A model generated the notes under the pieces. It made no database searches, was not told the origin of the DNA, and worked only from the letters and a program-made list of their open reading frames with translations. The translations under genes and the position numbers were made by a program. DNA of 15,528 nucleotides, taken from assembly GCA_027340195.1 (NCBI GenBank), contig DAHWNE010000005.1, forward strand, positions 1 to 15,528, in the 5' to 3' direction. Positions 1 through 7,085 of this stretch are shown piece by piece. This DNA is from Acetobacteraceae bacterium (lineage in GTDB: Bacteria > Pseudomonadota > Alphaproteobacteria > Acetobacterales > Acetobacteraceae). How positions within the stretch are numbered: the stretch's first letter is position 1; each line of letters begins with the position of its first letter.

Positions 1-20
1 GCGGGGCGGACGGGGGCGGA

Positions 21-3005
21 TCAGCGGTCGAGCAGGCGCGCGACCAGCCGGTCGATCCGGCGGGCGATGCCCGCGTCGGCGAGGGCGTCGCGGATCAGCT
101 TGCGCGCGGTGGTGAAATAGGCCCGCTCGGGGATCGCGACACCGGCGGCGATGGTCTCGGCGGCGGCGGCGGCGGCGGCCAGTTCGCGATGCAACGGCTC
201 GCGCTGGCTGTATTCCGGGATGCGCAGCTCCCAGATCAGGTTGTCGAAATGGCGCGCGCCGCCCTGGCCTTTGGGCTGCATGCCCTCGACTCGCTTGCGG
301 ATGGCCTCGCTATTCAGGAGTGCCGTGAGGTAATGCGCTTCGCCGGTGCTGCGGGTCGCCGCCCAGTAGTTCGCGTGCTCAACGAGAAAATTGCGGTCGC
401 CCACGATAACCGCGGCCGGAACGGTCCCCGATGCGGCGTACACTACTCGGGTTTCCGCAGTCGGCACTTGAGAGGTGAGCTTACGCATGTAATCGAGCTG
501 CCCGAGAAGCGTCATCCGCGGCGTCCCGTCCACCCGCTTGGTGCCGTGTGCCGCCCATTTCGCCTCGATATCGCGCAGCCACGCCGCCAGGTGCCGCGCG
601 CCGGCGGCACGCGCCGCGGCCGCGTCGAGCAGCACGCCCCCCTCCATCGGCACCACGCAGAGCGGCGCCGGGAGCAGCCGGAACGGCGCGATGCTCTCGC
701 CCAGCAGCACCGGGCGCAGGAAGCGCGATTCCACCGGCCCCTCCGGCGGCGCGACATGCGTCCAGGGCGGCTTGCTCTGGCCGCCCTCGCGCCCGCGCAG
801 CCGCGGCGCATCGGGGTTCGGGCCCAGGCGCCCGGCGTCCAGCCGGTCCACGAAGAAGAACCGGCGCGGCACGATCGTCGCACCCTGCTGGAATCGCGCC
901 CGGTACGGCGACGCCGCGGCCAGCGTCGGGATCGGCGGCCAGGGCGCGGCGGCGTGACGCAGGGCCCGGTCCGCCTCAGCCTCCGATGCGTCGCGGCGCG
1001 GCAGGCTGCCGCTGTAGCGCGTGACGGTGGCGGGCAAACCGCCGGTTCCGGTGCGGCGCGTGCCGATCAGCACCGCGGCCGGGACGGGGAACAGCGGTTG
1101 CACGGTCTCATCGAAGCTCCACGCTTCCTCGATCTGGACCCGCGCCACCCGGAAATCGCCCGCCCGCATCCCGCCGAAGGCCGGCCGGTTCAACGCCGCG
1201 TAGGGAAGCACGAAACCGATCGTCCCGCCCGGCTTCAGATAGCGCTCCGCGCCGCGCGCCCAGAACAGCGCGGCGATGTCCTGCTGGGTCGCCAGCCGGC
1301 CGCCGATCCACAGATTCATCGCCATGGAGGCGTCGCGCAGATTGACCTTCATCTCCGCGCTGAGGTGGCGGTAGGCGACCCAGGGCGGGTTACCGATCAG
1401 CACGTCGGCGCGCTGATCGGCCCGCGAAAACCAGAGTGGGCTCACCAGGTTGCGAAGCACGTAGGGCCAGATGTGGTTCCGGCCGGCGTGATAAAGCGAC
1501 AATACCCGCTCGTAGGTGGCGGTCATCGCCGCCGCGTCGGCCGCGCCGACGCCCGGAATCCGCGACAGCGCGTGACGCACATCCTCGGGCGCGGCCTGAT
1601 CGTCCAGCCCCTCGGCGAGCACCTGCAGGCCGGCATCGTATCTCGCCTGATCCTCGGCGAAGCCGGTGGGCACCCGCAACGGCGGCTCGCCGGGCACCGG
1701 AAGTTCCATGTCCTGCGCATCGCCCAGCGGGCGGATGTTCCATTGCAGCGCGTCGCCGAGGAACACCGGCACATGCAGAACCCCGCTCCGCGCGCCGATC
1801 GCCTCGCCGAGCGCGAGCAGCCAGGTGACGCGGGCGATGATGATGGCGACCGGATGCACGTCGATGCCGCGCACCTGCGCCGCGCAGGCGGCGAGCGCCT
1901 GCGCCGCCGGCCAGTCCGCCTCGCGCGCCGCCGCCAACAGCCGGCGCAGGGCATGGAACAGGAACGTGCCCGACCCGCAGGCCGGGTCGAGCACGCGCTG
2001 CGTCAGCGGCGCCGTCACCACCTGGCGGACCAGCTTCGCGGCCAGCCAGTCCGGCGTGTAGTACTCGCCGAGGTCGTGCCGTTGCGCGGGGTCGATCAGG
2101 CTCTCGTAGAGCGCCTTGAGCACATCCGCCTGGACCTCGCGCAGCCGGAACCGGCCGGCCTGGCGCGCGATGCGCAGGATCAGGTCGTGCCCTTCCGGCG
2201 CGCGCAGGACCCAGTCGAAGAAATCGCTCTCGACCGCGCCCACGATGCCGGCCTCGGCCAGCGCCCGGCCGGACATGATGGCCTCGGCGTCCCCGAGCGG
2301 CAGGTCGAGCACGCGCGCCGCGATCGTCTTGGCGACGATCGTCAGATAGGTGTGCTGCAGGAACAGCCGGTCGTCGCCGACCGCGGTCCCATAGACCACC
2401 GCCAGCAGCCGGTCCCACAGTTCCCGCTTCAGCCGCGTCTCGGGGTCGGCCGCGAGACCTGCCCAGAGGGCTTCGAGCATGCCCTGGGCGCGGCGGAAGG
2501 TCAGGCTGTCGCGCCCCAGGATGCGCTGCACCGCGAGCGGCGCGGGGTCGAGCGCGTCGCGGTCGGACAGCGCCGGCTCCAGCCACGCCAGCAGCGCGTC
2601 CGGCTGCTCCGGCTGCGTCTGATGGCGGCTGATCTCGACCATCTCCGCGCCGCGCAGCTCGTAGGCGACGAAGCTCGCCCCGTCGGTGGCGATGCCGAGG
2701 TAGCGCCGCCCGGTCTGCCGCTCCCGCGCGCGCAGATAGTCGGGCAGGCGGGCCAGCACATCTGCCGTCTCCCGCCGCAGGTCGGACTTGAACTCGAACA
2801 CCGTGGCGCCGAACAGCATGTCCGCCCGCCCGCGGATCTCCGGCATCCGCACCTCGTGGTCGAAGGCGAGATAGTCCGCCTGGAACAGGTGGTGGAGGAT
2901 GTGCGTGATCTGGGTGCGAACGGCTTCATGCCCCGGACGCGTGGCCAGTGCGGCGGCCAGCGCGGGCAGGTCTTCGTGGCGCCAGGACTCCATATCCCGC
3001 ACCAT
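21..3005 (-). CDS. Type IIG-like restriction-modification enzyme (nuclease plus N6-adenine methyltransferase)
   Basis: A 994-residue single-chain protein that should methylate adenine and probably cut DNA. Residues 40-75 carry a PD-(D/E)xK-type nuclease pattern: D62, then E71-F-K73 in FEFKSDL, within an HsdR-N-like fold. A helical linker leads to LGEYYTPDW (about 312-320), the motif X region of type I and IIG methylases. The AdoMet-binding motif LDPACGSGTF is at 339-348 and the catalytic NPPW at 539-542. The remaining 450 residues should hold the target-recognition region, ending in a helical stretch with eight consecutive alanines. The length fits type IIG enzymes. No separate specificity, restriction, BREX or DISARM partner is seen in the window. 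The first ATG is used; a second in-frame ATG four codons later (2991-2993) is equally possible, as neither has a strong ribosome-binding site. Family assignment is firm; active cleavage is inferred. Confidence 0.88.
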   Translation of the reverse strand: MVRDMESWRHEDLPALAAALATRPGHEAVRTQITHILHHLFQADYLAFDHEVRMPEIRGRADMLFGATVFEFKSDLRRETADVLARLPDYLRARERQTGRRYLGIATDGASFVAYELRGAEMVEISRHQTQPEQPDALLAWLEPALSDRDALDPAPLAVQRILGRDSLTFRRAQGMLEALWAGLAADPETRLKRELWDRLLAVVYGTAVGDDRLFLQHTYLTIVAKTIAARVLDLPLGDAEAIMSGRALAEAGIVGAVESDFFDWVLRAPEGHDLILRIARQAGRFRLREVQADVLKALYESLIDPAQRHDLGEYYTPDWLAAKLVRQVVTAPLTQRVLDPACGSGTFLFHALRRLLAAAREADWPAAQALAACAAQVRGIDVHPVAIIIARVTWLLALGEAIGARSGVLHVPVFLGDALQWNIRPLGDAQDMELPVPGEPPLRVPTGFAEDQARYDAGLQVLAEGLDDQAAPEDVRHALSRIPGVGAADAAAMTATYERVLSLYHAGRNHIWPYVLRNLVSPLWFSRADQRADVLIGNPPWVAYRHLSAEMKVNLRDASMAMNLWIGGRLATQQDIAALFWARGAERYLKPGGTIGFVLPYAALNRPAFGGMRAGDFRVARVQIEEAWSFDETVQPLFPVPAAVLIGTRRTGTGGLPATVTRYSGSLPRRDASEAEADRALRHAAAPWPPIPTLAAASPYRARFQQGATIVPRRFFFVDRLDAGRLGPNPDAPRLRGREGGQSKPPWTHVAPPEGPVESRFLRPVLLGESIAPFRLLPAPLCVVPMEGGVLLDAAAARAAGARHLAAWLRDIEAKWAAHGTKRVDGTPRMTLLGQLDYMRKLTSQVPTAETRVVYAASGTVPAAVIVGDRNFLVEHANYWAATRSTGEAHYLTALLNSEAIRKRVEGMQPKGQGGARHFDNLIWELRIPEYSQREPLHRELAAAAAAAETIAAGVAIPERAYFTTARKLIRDALADAGIARRIDRLVARLLDR

Positions 3006-3041
3006 GCGGCATCGCCCCGCGCCGCGACAACACCGAACCGC

Positions 3042-3069
3042 TTGCGCCGGGCGCGGCGGGCGCTACGCT
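3042..3069 (+). promoter_or_regulatory. Possible sigma-70-type promoter, leaderless arrangement
   Basis: A TTGCGC at 3042-3047 and a TACGCT at 3064-3069 are separated by 16 bases. Transcription would then start about 7 bases past the -10 box, on or next to the ATG at 3076. No Shine-Dalgarno sequence precedes that ATG, so a leaderless message would fit. The match to consensus is only partial in both boxes. Confidence 0.35.
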
Positions 3070-3075
3070 TGCTCC

Positions 3076-3414
3076 ATGGCCGCCCGAGTCGCAAACCAGC
3101 CCGATCTTTTCGCCGACGCCTCCGCCGATCCCGGCGCGAGCCACGGCATCGTCGCCGAGCCGCCGGAGCCAGAGTTCATCAATCGGGTGCGCGACGAGCT
3201 CCTCGGCTATCTCGCCAAGGCCCGCGCCGCCAGCACCCTGCCGTGGCGCGACCTGACCGAGGATTACCTGGTCGAGATGCGGGTCTATTCGATGTCGCGC
3301 TGGCTGCCGACGGAGGAGGCGCGCGCCCTGCGCCGGGATTTCGGGCTGGAAATGGACCGGCTCTACGAGGCGGCGGACCAGGCCCGCCCCGACGTCTGGG
3401 GGCGGGATTTCTGA
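3076..3414 (+). CDS. Conserved-looking hypothetical protein, 112 aa, with possible clamp-binding peptide
   Basis: I do not recognise this family. The ATG at 3076 is chosen because the encoded protein becomes protein-like from there, and a possible promoter lies just upstream. Residues 8-12 read QPDLF, close to the bacterial beta-clamp-binding pentapeptide consensus QL(S/D)LF, in a likely unstructured N-terminus. From about residue 33 the protein is charged and helical (FINRVRDELLGYLAKA, then EDYLVEMRVYSMSRWLP), with no signal peptide, membrane segment or cysteines. It is soluble and probably cytoplasmic. The gene is divergent from the restriction-modification gene (70 bases between starts) and convergent with dnaQ (21 bases between stops). 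Coding status is likely; function is unknown. Confidence 0.72.
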   Translation: MAARVANQPDLFADASADPGASHGIVAEPPEPEFINRVRDELLGYLAKARAASTLPWRDLTEDYLVEMRVYSMSRWLPTEEARALRRDFGLEMDRLYEAADQARPDVWGRDF

Positions 3415-3419
3415 ACCGC

Positions 3420-3434
3420 CGCCGGCACCCGGCG
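3420..3434. terminator. Short hairpin between convergent genes, possible bidirectional terminator
   Basis: A perfect 6-base-pair inverted repeat (CGCCGG / CCGGCG) with a 3-base loop fills the 21-base gap between the stop of the 112-aa gene and the stop of dnaQ. Its place between two converging stops suggests termination in both directions. There is no T-tract on either side, so it is not a classical intrinsic terminator. Confidence 0.3.
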
Positions 3435-3435
3435 C

Positions 3436-4116
3436 CTACCCCTCCTCCCGCCAGATCGGCGCCTTGAGGCGGTCCAGGAACGCCTCATGCGCCGCCAGCT
3501 CCGCCGCCGAGGGCACAATCACCCGCGGCGTCCGCGCCCCCGCCGGCGCGTAAGACACTGCCGGCCGTCCCCGCGTCGCCGCCCCCAGGGTCAGGCCGCG
3601 CTGGCGCCCGCCGGTCAGCTCCACATAGACCTGCGCCAGCAGCTTGCAGTCCAGCAGCGCGTTGTGGGTGGTCCGCGCCGAGAGGTCGATCCCGTAGCGC
3701 CGGCACAGCGCATCCAGCGAATTCGGCATCCCCGGAAACCGCGCCCGTGCCAGCGCCAGGCTGTCGATCATGCGCGCCGCCTCCAGCGACGGGCGGCCGA
3801 TGCGCGCCAGCTCGGCGTTGACGAACCCGAAATCGAACGGCGCGTTATGCGCGATCAGCTTGCCGTCGCCGAGGAACTCCAGCAGCGCGTCGGCGATCTC
3901 GGCGAAGCGCGGCTTGCCGGCCACCGCGGCGTTGGTGATGCCGTGGACGCGCACCACGTCCTCGGGAATGTCGCGCTCGGGGTCCAGTAGCGTGTGAAAC
4001 CACCTCTCGGTGGGCAGGTCGTTCACCAGCTCGATGGCGGCGATCTCGATCACCCGGTCGCCGGCCAGCGGATCGAGCCCGGTGGTTTCGGTATCGAACA
4101 GCACGGCGCGGGTCAT
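3436..4116 (-). CDS. dnaQ: DNA polymerase III subunit epsilon (proofreading 3'-5' exonuclease)
   Basis: The 226-residue protein is the DEDDh-type proofreading exonuclease of the replicative polymerase. The Exo I motif is FDTETTG with D8 and E10, Exo II is HNAPFDF with D95, and Exo III is HNALLDCKLLAQVY with H151 and D156, so all five catalytic residues are present. After the exonuclease domain (about 1-170) comes GGRQRGLTL, placed like the clamp-binding Q-segment of epsilon subunits, then a short tail that would contact the alpha subunit. The ATG at 4116 overlaps the coaE stop by 4 bases (ATGA), so translation is coupled. It is the last gene of aroE-coaE-dnaQ, an order familiar in alphaproteobacteria. 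Longer in-frame readings upstream run through coaE and are not real. Confidence 0.96.
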   Translation of the reverse strand: MTRAVLFDTETTGLDPLAGDRVIEIAAIELVNDLPTERWFHTLLDPERDIPEDVVRVHGITNAAVAGKPRFAEIADALLEFLGDGKLIAHNAPFDFGFVNAELARIGRPSLEAARMIDSLALARARFPGMPNSLDALCRRYGIDLSARTTHNALLDCKLLAQVYVELTGGRQRGLTLGAATRGRPAVSYAPAGARTPRVIVPSAAELAAHEAFLDRLKAPIWREEG

Positions 4117-4700
4117 CGGCGCAGCCGCTCCAGCAGGCGCAGGATCTGCCGCCGCGCGTGGAAGCGCGACAGCCCGGTGCGGATCACCGTGTCGGCCCGC
4201 CGCCGCTTGGCCGCGTCCGGCATCTGCCGCGCGATCACCGCCGCCGCCTGCGCGGCGTCCATCCGCCCGCGCAGCCGCACCCGGTGGCGCTGCACGTCGG
4301 CCGGCGCCGAGACCACCACCACGTGGTCCACCCGCGCCGCGCCGCCGGTCTCGAACAGCAGCGGGATGTCCAGCACCGCGACCTGATGGCCGGCGCGGCG
4401 GGCGCGCGCCAGGAAGCGCCGCTCGGCCGCGCGCACCCGCGGGTGGATCAGCGCTTCCAGGCGCCGCAGCGCCTCGGGGTTGCCCAGCACCGCCGCGCGC
4501 AGCCGGGCGCGGTCCACCGCGCCGTCCCGCACCGCGCCGGGAAAGGCGGTGGCGATCGCGCCCACCGCCGCCCCGCCGCGGCGCTGCATCCGGTGCACTT
4601 CCGCATCGGCGTCGAACACCGGCACGCCGCGGGCGCGGAACACCGAAGCGGCGGTGGATTTGCCCATCCCGATCCCGCCGGTGAGGCCGATCACGATCAT
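4113..4700 (-). CDS. coaE: Dephospho-CoA kinase
   Basis: The 195-residue cytoplasmic kinase phosphorylates the 3'-hydroxyl of the ribose in dephospho-CoA, the last step of coenzyme A synthesis. The P-loop GGIGMGKST lies at residues 8-16, followed by FDADAEVH (29-36), the acceptor-site segment with conserved aspartates. LDIPLLFETG (110-119) is the family signature, and RQMPDAAKRRRADTVI (158-173) is the conserved lid and adenine-side region. Length is normal for the family. Its ATG at 4700 overlaps the aroE stop by 4 bases, and its stop overlaps the dnaQ start by 4 bases, so it is the middle member of a tightly coupled operon. Confidence 0.96.
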   Translation of the reverse strand: MIVIGLTGGIGMGKSTAASVFRARGVPVFDADAEVHRMQRRGGAAVGAIATAFPGAVRDGAVDRARLRAAVLGNPEALRRLEALIHPRVRAAERRFLARARRAGHQVAVLDIPLLFETGGAARVDHVVVVSAPADVQRHRVRLRGRMDAAQAAAVIARQMPDAAKRRRADTVIRTGLSRFHARRQILRLLERLRR

Positions 4701-5536
4701 GCGCCCGCCAGATCCGCCAGCACGAACGCGCGCAGCGCCGCGTCCACCTCGGGATCGACGCCGAACCAGGCGTGGAACCCGGGGCGCGCCTGGTGCAGCA
4801 GCATCCCGAGCCCGTCGATGCAGCGCAGCCCGTGCGCGCGCGCCGCCGCCAGCATGGGCGTCTCGAGCGGCACATAGACCAGGTCCGCCACCGCGAGGCC
4901 GGCCGCGGCGCGGGAGAAATCCAGCCCGGGATCGCCATGCCCGCTCATGCCCAGGGTGGTGGCGTTGACCACCAGCGCGGCATCGGCCAGCGCCGCCGAC
5001 CGCTCCGCCCAGTCCAGCACGCAGAGCCCGGGCAGGTCGGCGGCCAGCGCCGCGGCCCGCGCCGGGGTGCGGTTGGTGATGCTGACCGGGACCCCTTGGT
5101 CCAGCAGCGCCACCGCGGCCGCCCGCGCCGCCCCGCCGGCGCCCAGGATCAGCGCCGGTCCGGCGGCCGGGTCGGCCCCCGCGTCGGCGAGCCCGGCGAG
5201 GAAGCCGAACACGTCGGTGTTGCTGCCCTCGATATGGCCGTGGCGAAACACCAACGTGTTCACCGCCCCCGCCCGGCGCGCGGTGAGGTCCACCCGGTCG
5301 GCCAGCGCGAAGGCGGCCTGCTTGTGCGGGACGGTGACGTTGGCGCCGGCGAACCCGGCGGCGAGCAGGCCGCGCATGGCGGGGACGAAGGCATCGGGGG
5401 CGATCGGCAGCGGGATATAGGCGCCGTCGATCCCGTAGCGCTCCAGCCAATAGCCGTGGATGCGGGGCGAGCGCGAGTGGCGGACCGGCCAGCCGGCGAT
5501 GCCGGCGACTCGGGCCTGGGCGGTGAGGGGGCGCAT
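4697..5536 (-). CDS. aroE: Shikimate 5-dehydrogenase (NADP-dependent)
   Basis: The 279-residue enzyme reduces 3-dehydroshikimate to shikimate in aromatic amino-acid biosynthesis. The substrate-binding serines are in HSRSP (20-24), the catalytic lysine is K72 in NVTVPHKQ, and the paired aspartate is D108 in SNTDVFGF. The Rossmann loop GAGGAARA is at 132-139 and the NADP-phosphate clamp NRTPAR at 155-160. The C-terminal DGLGMLLHQA supplies the conserved glutamine. I chose the ATG at 5536: the open frame runs 15 codons further to 5581, but those residues are proline- and arginine-rich, unlike the family's N-terminus. It is the first gene of the operon and translationally coupled to coaE. The maf-type gene that often precedes aroE in related genomes is not here. 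Confidence 0.95.
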   Translation of the reverse strand: MRPLTAQARVAGIAGWPVRHSRSPRIHGYWLERYGIDGAYIPLPIAPDAFVPAMRGLLAAGFAGANVTVPHKQAAFALADRVDLTARRAGAVNTLVFRHGHIEGSNTDVFGFLAGLADAGADPAAGPALILGAGGAARAAAVALLDQGVPVSITNRTPARAAALAADLPGLCVLDWAERSAALADAALVVNATTLGMSGHGDPGLDFSRAAAGLAVADLVYVPLETPMLAAARAHGLRCIDGLGMLLHQARPGFHAWFGVDPEVDAALRAFVLADLAGA

Positions 5537-5952
5537 CGGGGCACCATTCCCCGGGCGGGGGGGAAGATCAACCCGCCTCACGCCCGCAATCCCTCCACCG
5601 CCATCCGGGTCCTTCGGCAGGTGGGCACGCTCCCCATGGCGCCGCTCACGTGCGTTATCATCCTTGGCGACCGGGCGCCGAGGCTCGGCGAGCCCCGAAG
5701 CATCCTCCCGAGCGCCCCTCTCTCCGAGATCGCGGGGCCATCCGCGCGATCCGGCCTCCCTGTCATCGGCCGCATCCGGCCCGCATAGCGCCCGAACTCA
5801 CGCCTCGACCGATCCCCGGCTCCTCCCGAGAGAGACGCGCGGGCCGGACCCGAGGCGCGAACACATGCCCGGAGCGATGCAATATACCACCAAAACTACT
5901 TCCCTCCCGCCGTCTTCGCCCACTCGCCCAACCCCGCCTATAATCCCTCCCG
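5537..5952. other. Intergenic gap of 416 bases between divergent aroE and J-domain gene
   Basis: No convincing gene is visible on either strand; the open frames crossing it are proline/arginine/serine-rich shadows. It holds two perfect inverted repeats: 5676-5690 (6-base arms, 3-base loop) and 5728-5751 (7-base arms GATCGCG/CGCGATC, 10-base loop). A comparatively AT-rich patch lies at about 5876-5905, and a TATAAT box sits at the right end. I see no tRNA, 4.5S RNA or recognisable riboswitch. It should contain the aroE operon promoter on the minus strand, but I cannot place that with confidence. Confidence 0.6.
5915..5944 (+). promoter_or_regulatory. Possible sigma-70-type promoter with perfect -10 box for the J-domain gene
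   Basis: TATAAT at 5939-5944 matches the -10 consensus exactly in a very GC-rich setting. A poor -35 candidate, TTCGCC, is at 5915-5920 with an 18-base spacer. Transcription would start at about 5950-5953, that is at the ATG (5953). The bases between are pyrimidine-rich with no Shine-Dalgarno sequence, so the message may be leaderless. Confidence 0.5.
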
Positions 5953-7017
5953 ATGCACGCCGATCCCGATGGCCTCTACGCGCGCCTGGGTCTTCCCCCG
6001 ACCGCCTCGGCCGAGGCGATCGGGGCCGCCTACCGCCGCCGCGCGCGGGTGCTGCATCCCGACATCCCCCACACCGGCAACACCGAGGCGTTCCTCGCCC
6101 TGCGGGCCGCCTACGAAATCCTCTCCGACCCCGACCGCCGGCGCGCCTACGACCGTTCCGCGCGCCCCGCTCCGGAGCCGTCGTTCGCGCCCCCGCCCCA
6201 GCCGGTCGCCGACCTTTCCGCGCCGCCCTCCAACCGCTTCGCCCTCTGGGCCGCGTTCCTGGTCGGCTCGGCGGCGCTGGCGGCGTTCGCCATGCTGCGG
6301 CTGGCGCAGGGACCCACCGCCGGCCTGCCGGATCACCCGGGCCCGCCGCCCGCGCCCTGGGTCCGCCCGGTCGCGTTGCCCCGTGCCCACCCGGCCGGCC
6401 GAGCCGATCACTACGTGCTGCCCGGGCTCGGCCCGCTGGACGTGATGCAACCGCGTCCGCCCGCCGGCGCGCTGCGGCGCGTCGCCACCCTGGCCCCGTT
6501 CACCCCGGTGCGCGTGCTTTCGGTCGATCCGGCACGCCATCTGGCGGAAATCCGGCTGGCCGGATCGGCGGTGGGGTTCGTCGCGCCGGACCGGCTGGCG
6601 CGTGGCGGCGCCACCGCCGCCCATGCCGCATTCTGCGCCGACCGCGCCGGCCCGCCGCCCCTGTCCGGCCAGACCCTCGCCGCGCGCGGCCACGGCCGGG
6701 GCGCGATCACCTTCGTCAACCAGGATCTGGAACCGGCGGTCATCAAGCTGCGCGACTCGGCGGGGCGGCTGGTGCGGGCGGTGTTCCTCGCCCCCGGCGC
6801 CAGCCTGCGCCTGCGCGGCCTGCCCGGCCGCATGTGGGAGGTGGAATTCGCGGTCGGCGAATTATGGAGCCGCCCCTGCCGCTACTTCGCCGCCGGCGAG
6901 CGCGCCGAGCGGTTCCCGCGCCCGCTCGCCGCGGGAAGCCTGGTGCGCCTGCCGCCCAACCTGCCCCCCGCCATCCAGCCCTACGACATCCCCGACCGCG
7001 TCTTCGCCCGCCCCTGA
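5953..7017 (+). CDS. Membrane-anchored J-domain protein with SH3-like region
   Basis: The 354-residue protein begins with a J domain (about 5-68) carrying the Hsp70-stimulating HPD at 35-37 and the helix IV stretch DRRRAYD at 61-67. A proline-rich linker (70-92) precedes one hydrophobic segment (about 96-117), predicted to be membrane-spanning. A second proline-rich stretch leads to an SH3-like region (about 172-217, including VGFVAPDRL) and a beta-rich C-terminal domain (about 250-345) of unknown function. The glycine/phenylalanine and zinc-finger regions of classical DnaJ are absent. With the J domain in the cytoplasm, the SH3-like part would be periplasmic, so it could recruit DnaK to the inner membrane; this is inference. 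The likely start is just downstream of a TATAAT box. It is not obviously linked to its neighbours. Confidence 0.87.
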   Translation: MHADPDGLYARLGLPPTASAEAIGAAYRRRARVLHPDIPHTGNTEAFLALRAAYEILSDPDRRRAYDRSARPAPEPSFAPPPQPVADLSAPPSNRFALWAAFLVGSAALAAFAMLRLAQGPTAGLPDHPGPPPAPWVRPVALPRAHPAGRADHYVLPGLGPLDVMQPRPPAGALRRVATLAPFTPVRVLSVDPARHLAEIRLAGSAVGFVAPDRLARGGATAAHAAFCADRAGPPPLSGQTLAARGHGRGAITFVNQDLEPAVIKLRDSAGRLVRAVFLAPGASLRLRGLPGRMWEVEFAVGELWSRPCRYFAAGERAERFPRPLAAGSLVRLPPNLPPAIQPYDIPDRVFARP

Positions 7018-7028
7018 CCGATCACAGG

Positions 7029-7056
7029 TGGACAACCGCCCGGCCTCGCCCATACT
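7029..7056 (+). promoter_or_regulatory. Possible promoter of the catabolic cluster
   Basis: TGGACA at 7029-7034 (5 of 6 to the -35 consensus) and CATACT at 7051-7056 (4 of 6 to the -10) are 16 bases apart in the 68-base gap before the alpha/beta hydrolase. A start at about 7063 would leave a short leader containing the GAGGAG ribosome-binding site at 7072-7077. This would let the cluster be transcribed independently of the J-domain gene. Confidence 0.4.
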
Positions 7057-7085
7057 GGCGGCTCCGCGACCGAGGAGACGCCTTC

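Noticed and set aside
189..3467. A 1092-codon open frame on the plus strand opposite the restriction-modification gene
   Set aside because: It is rich in Arg, Pro, Gly and His with no recognisable motif, lies wholly antisense to a protein with clear catalytic motifs, and then runs into the small gene in another frame. Long stop-free antisense frames are expected at this GC content.
5537..5581. A 15-codon N-terminal extension of aroE
   Set aside because: The added residues do not resemble AroE N-termini, and the family pattern begins right after the internal methionine at 5536.
5676..5751. Inverted repeats as intrinsic terminators in the aroE upstream gap
   Set aside because: The gap lies between divergent starts, where terminators are not expected, and no T-tract follows either repeat.
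5578..5775. A 65-codon minus-strand ORF upstream of aroE
   Set aside because: No ribosome-binding site, no domain and a biased Arg/Ser/Pro composition; treated as non-coding.
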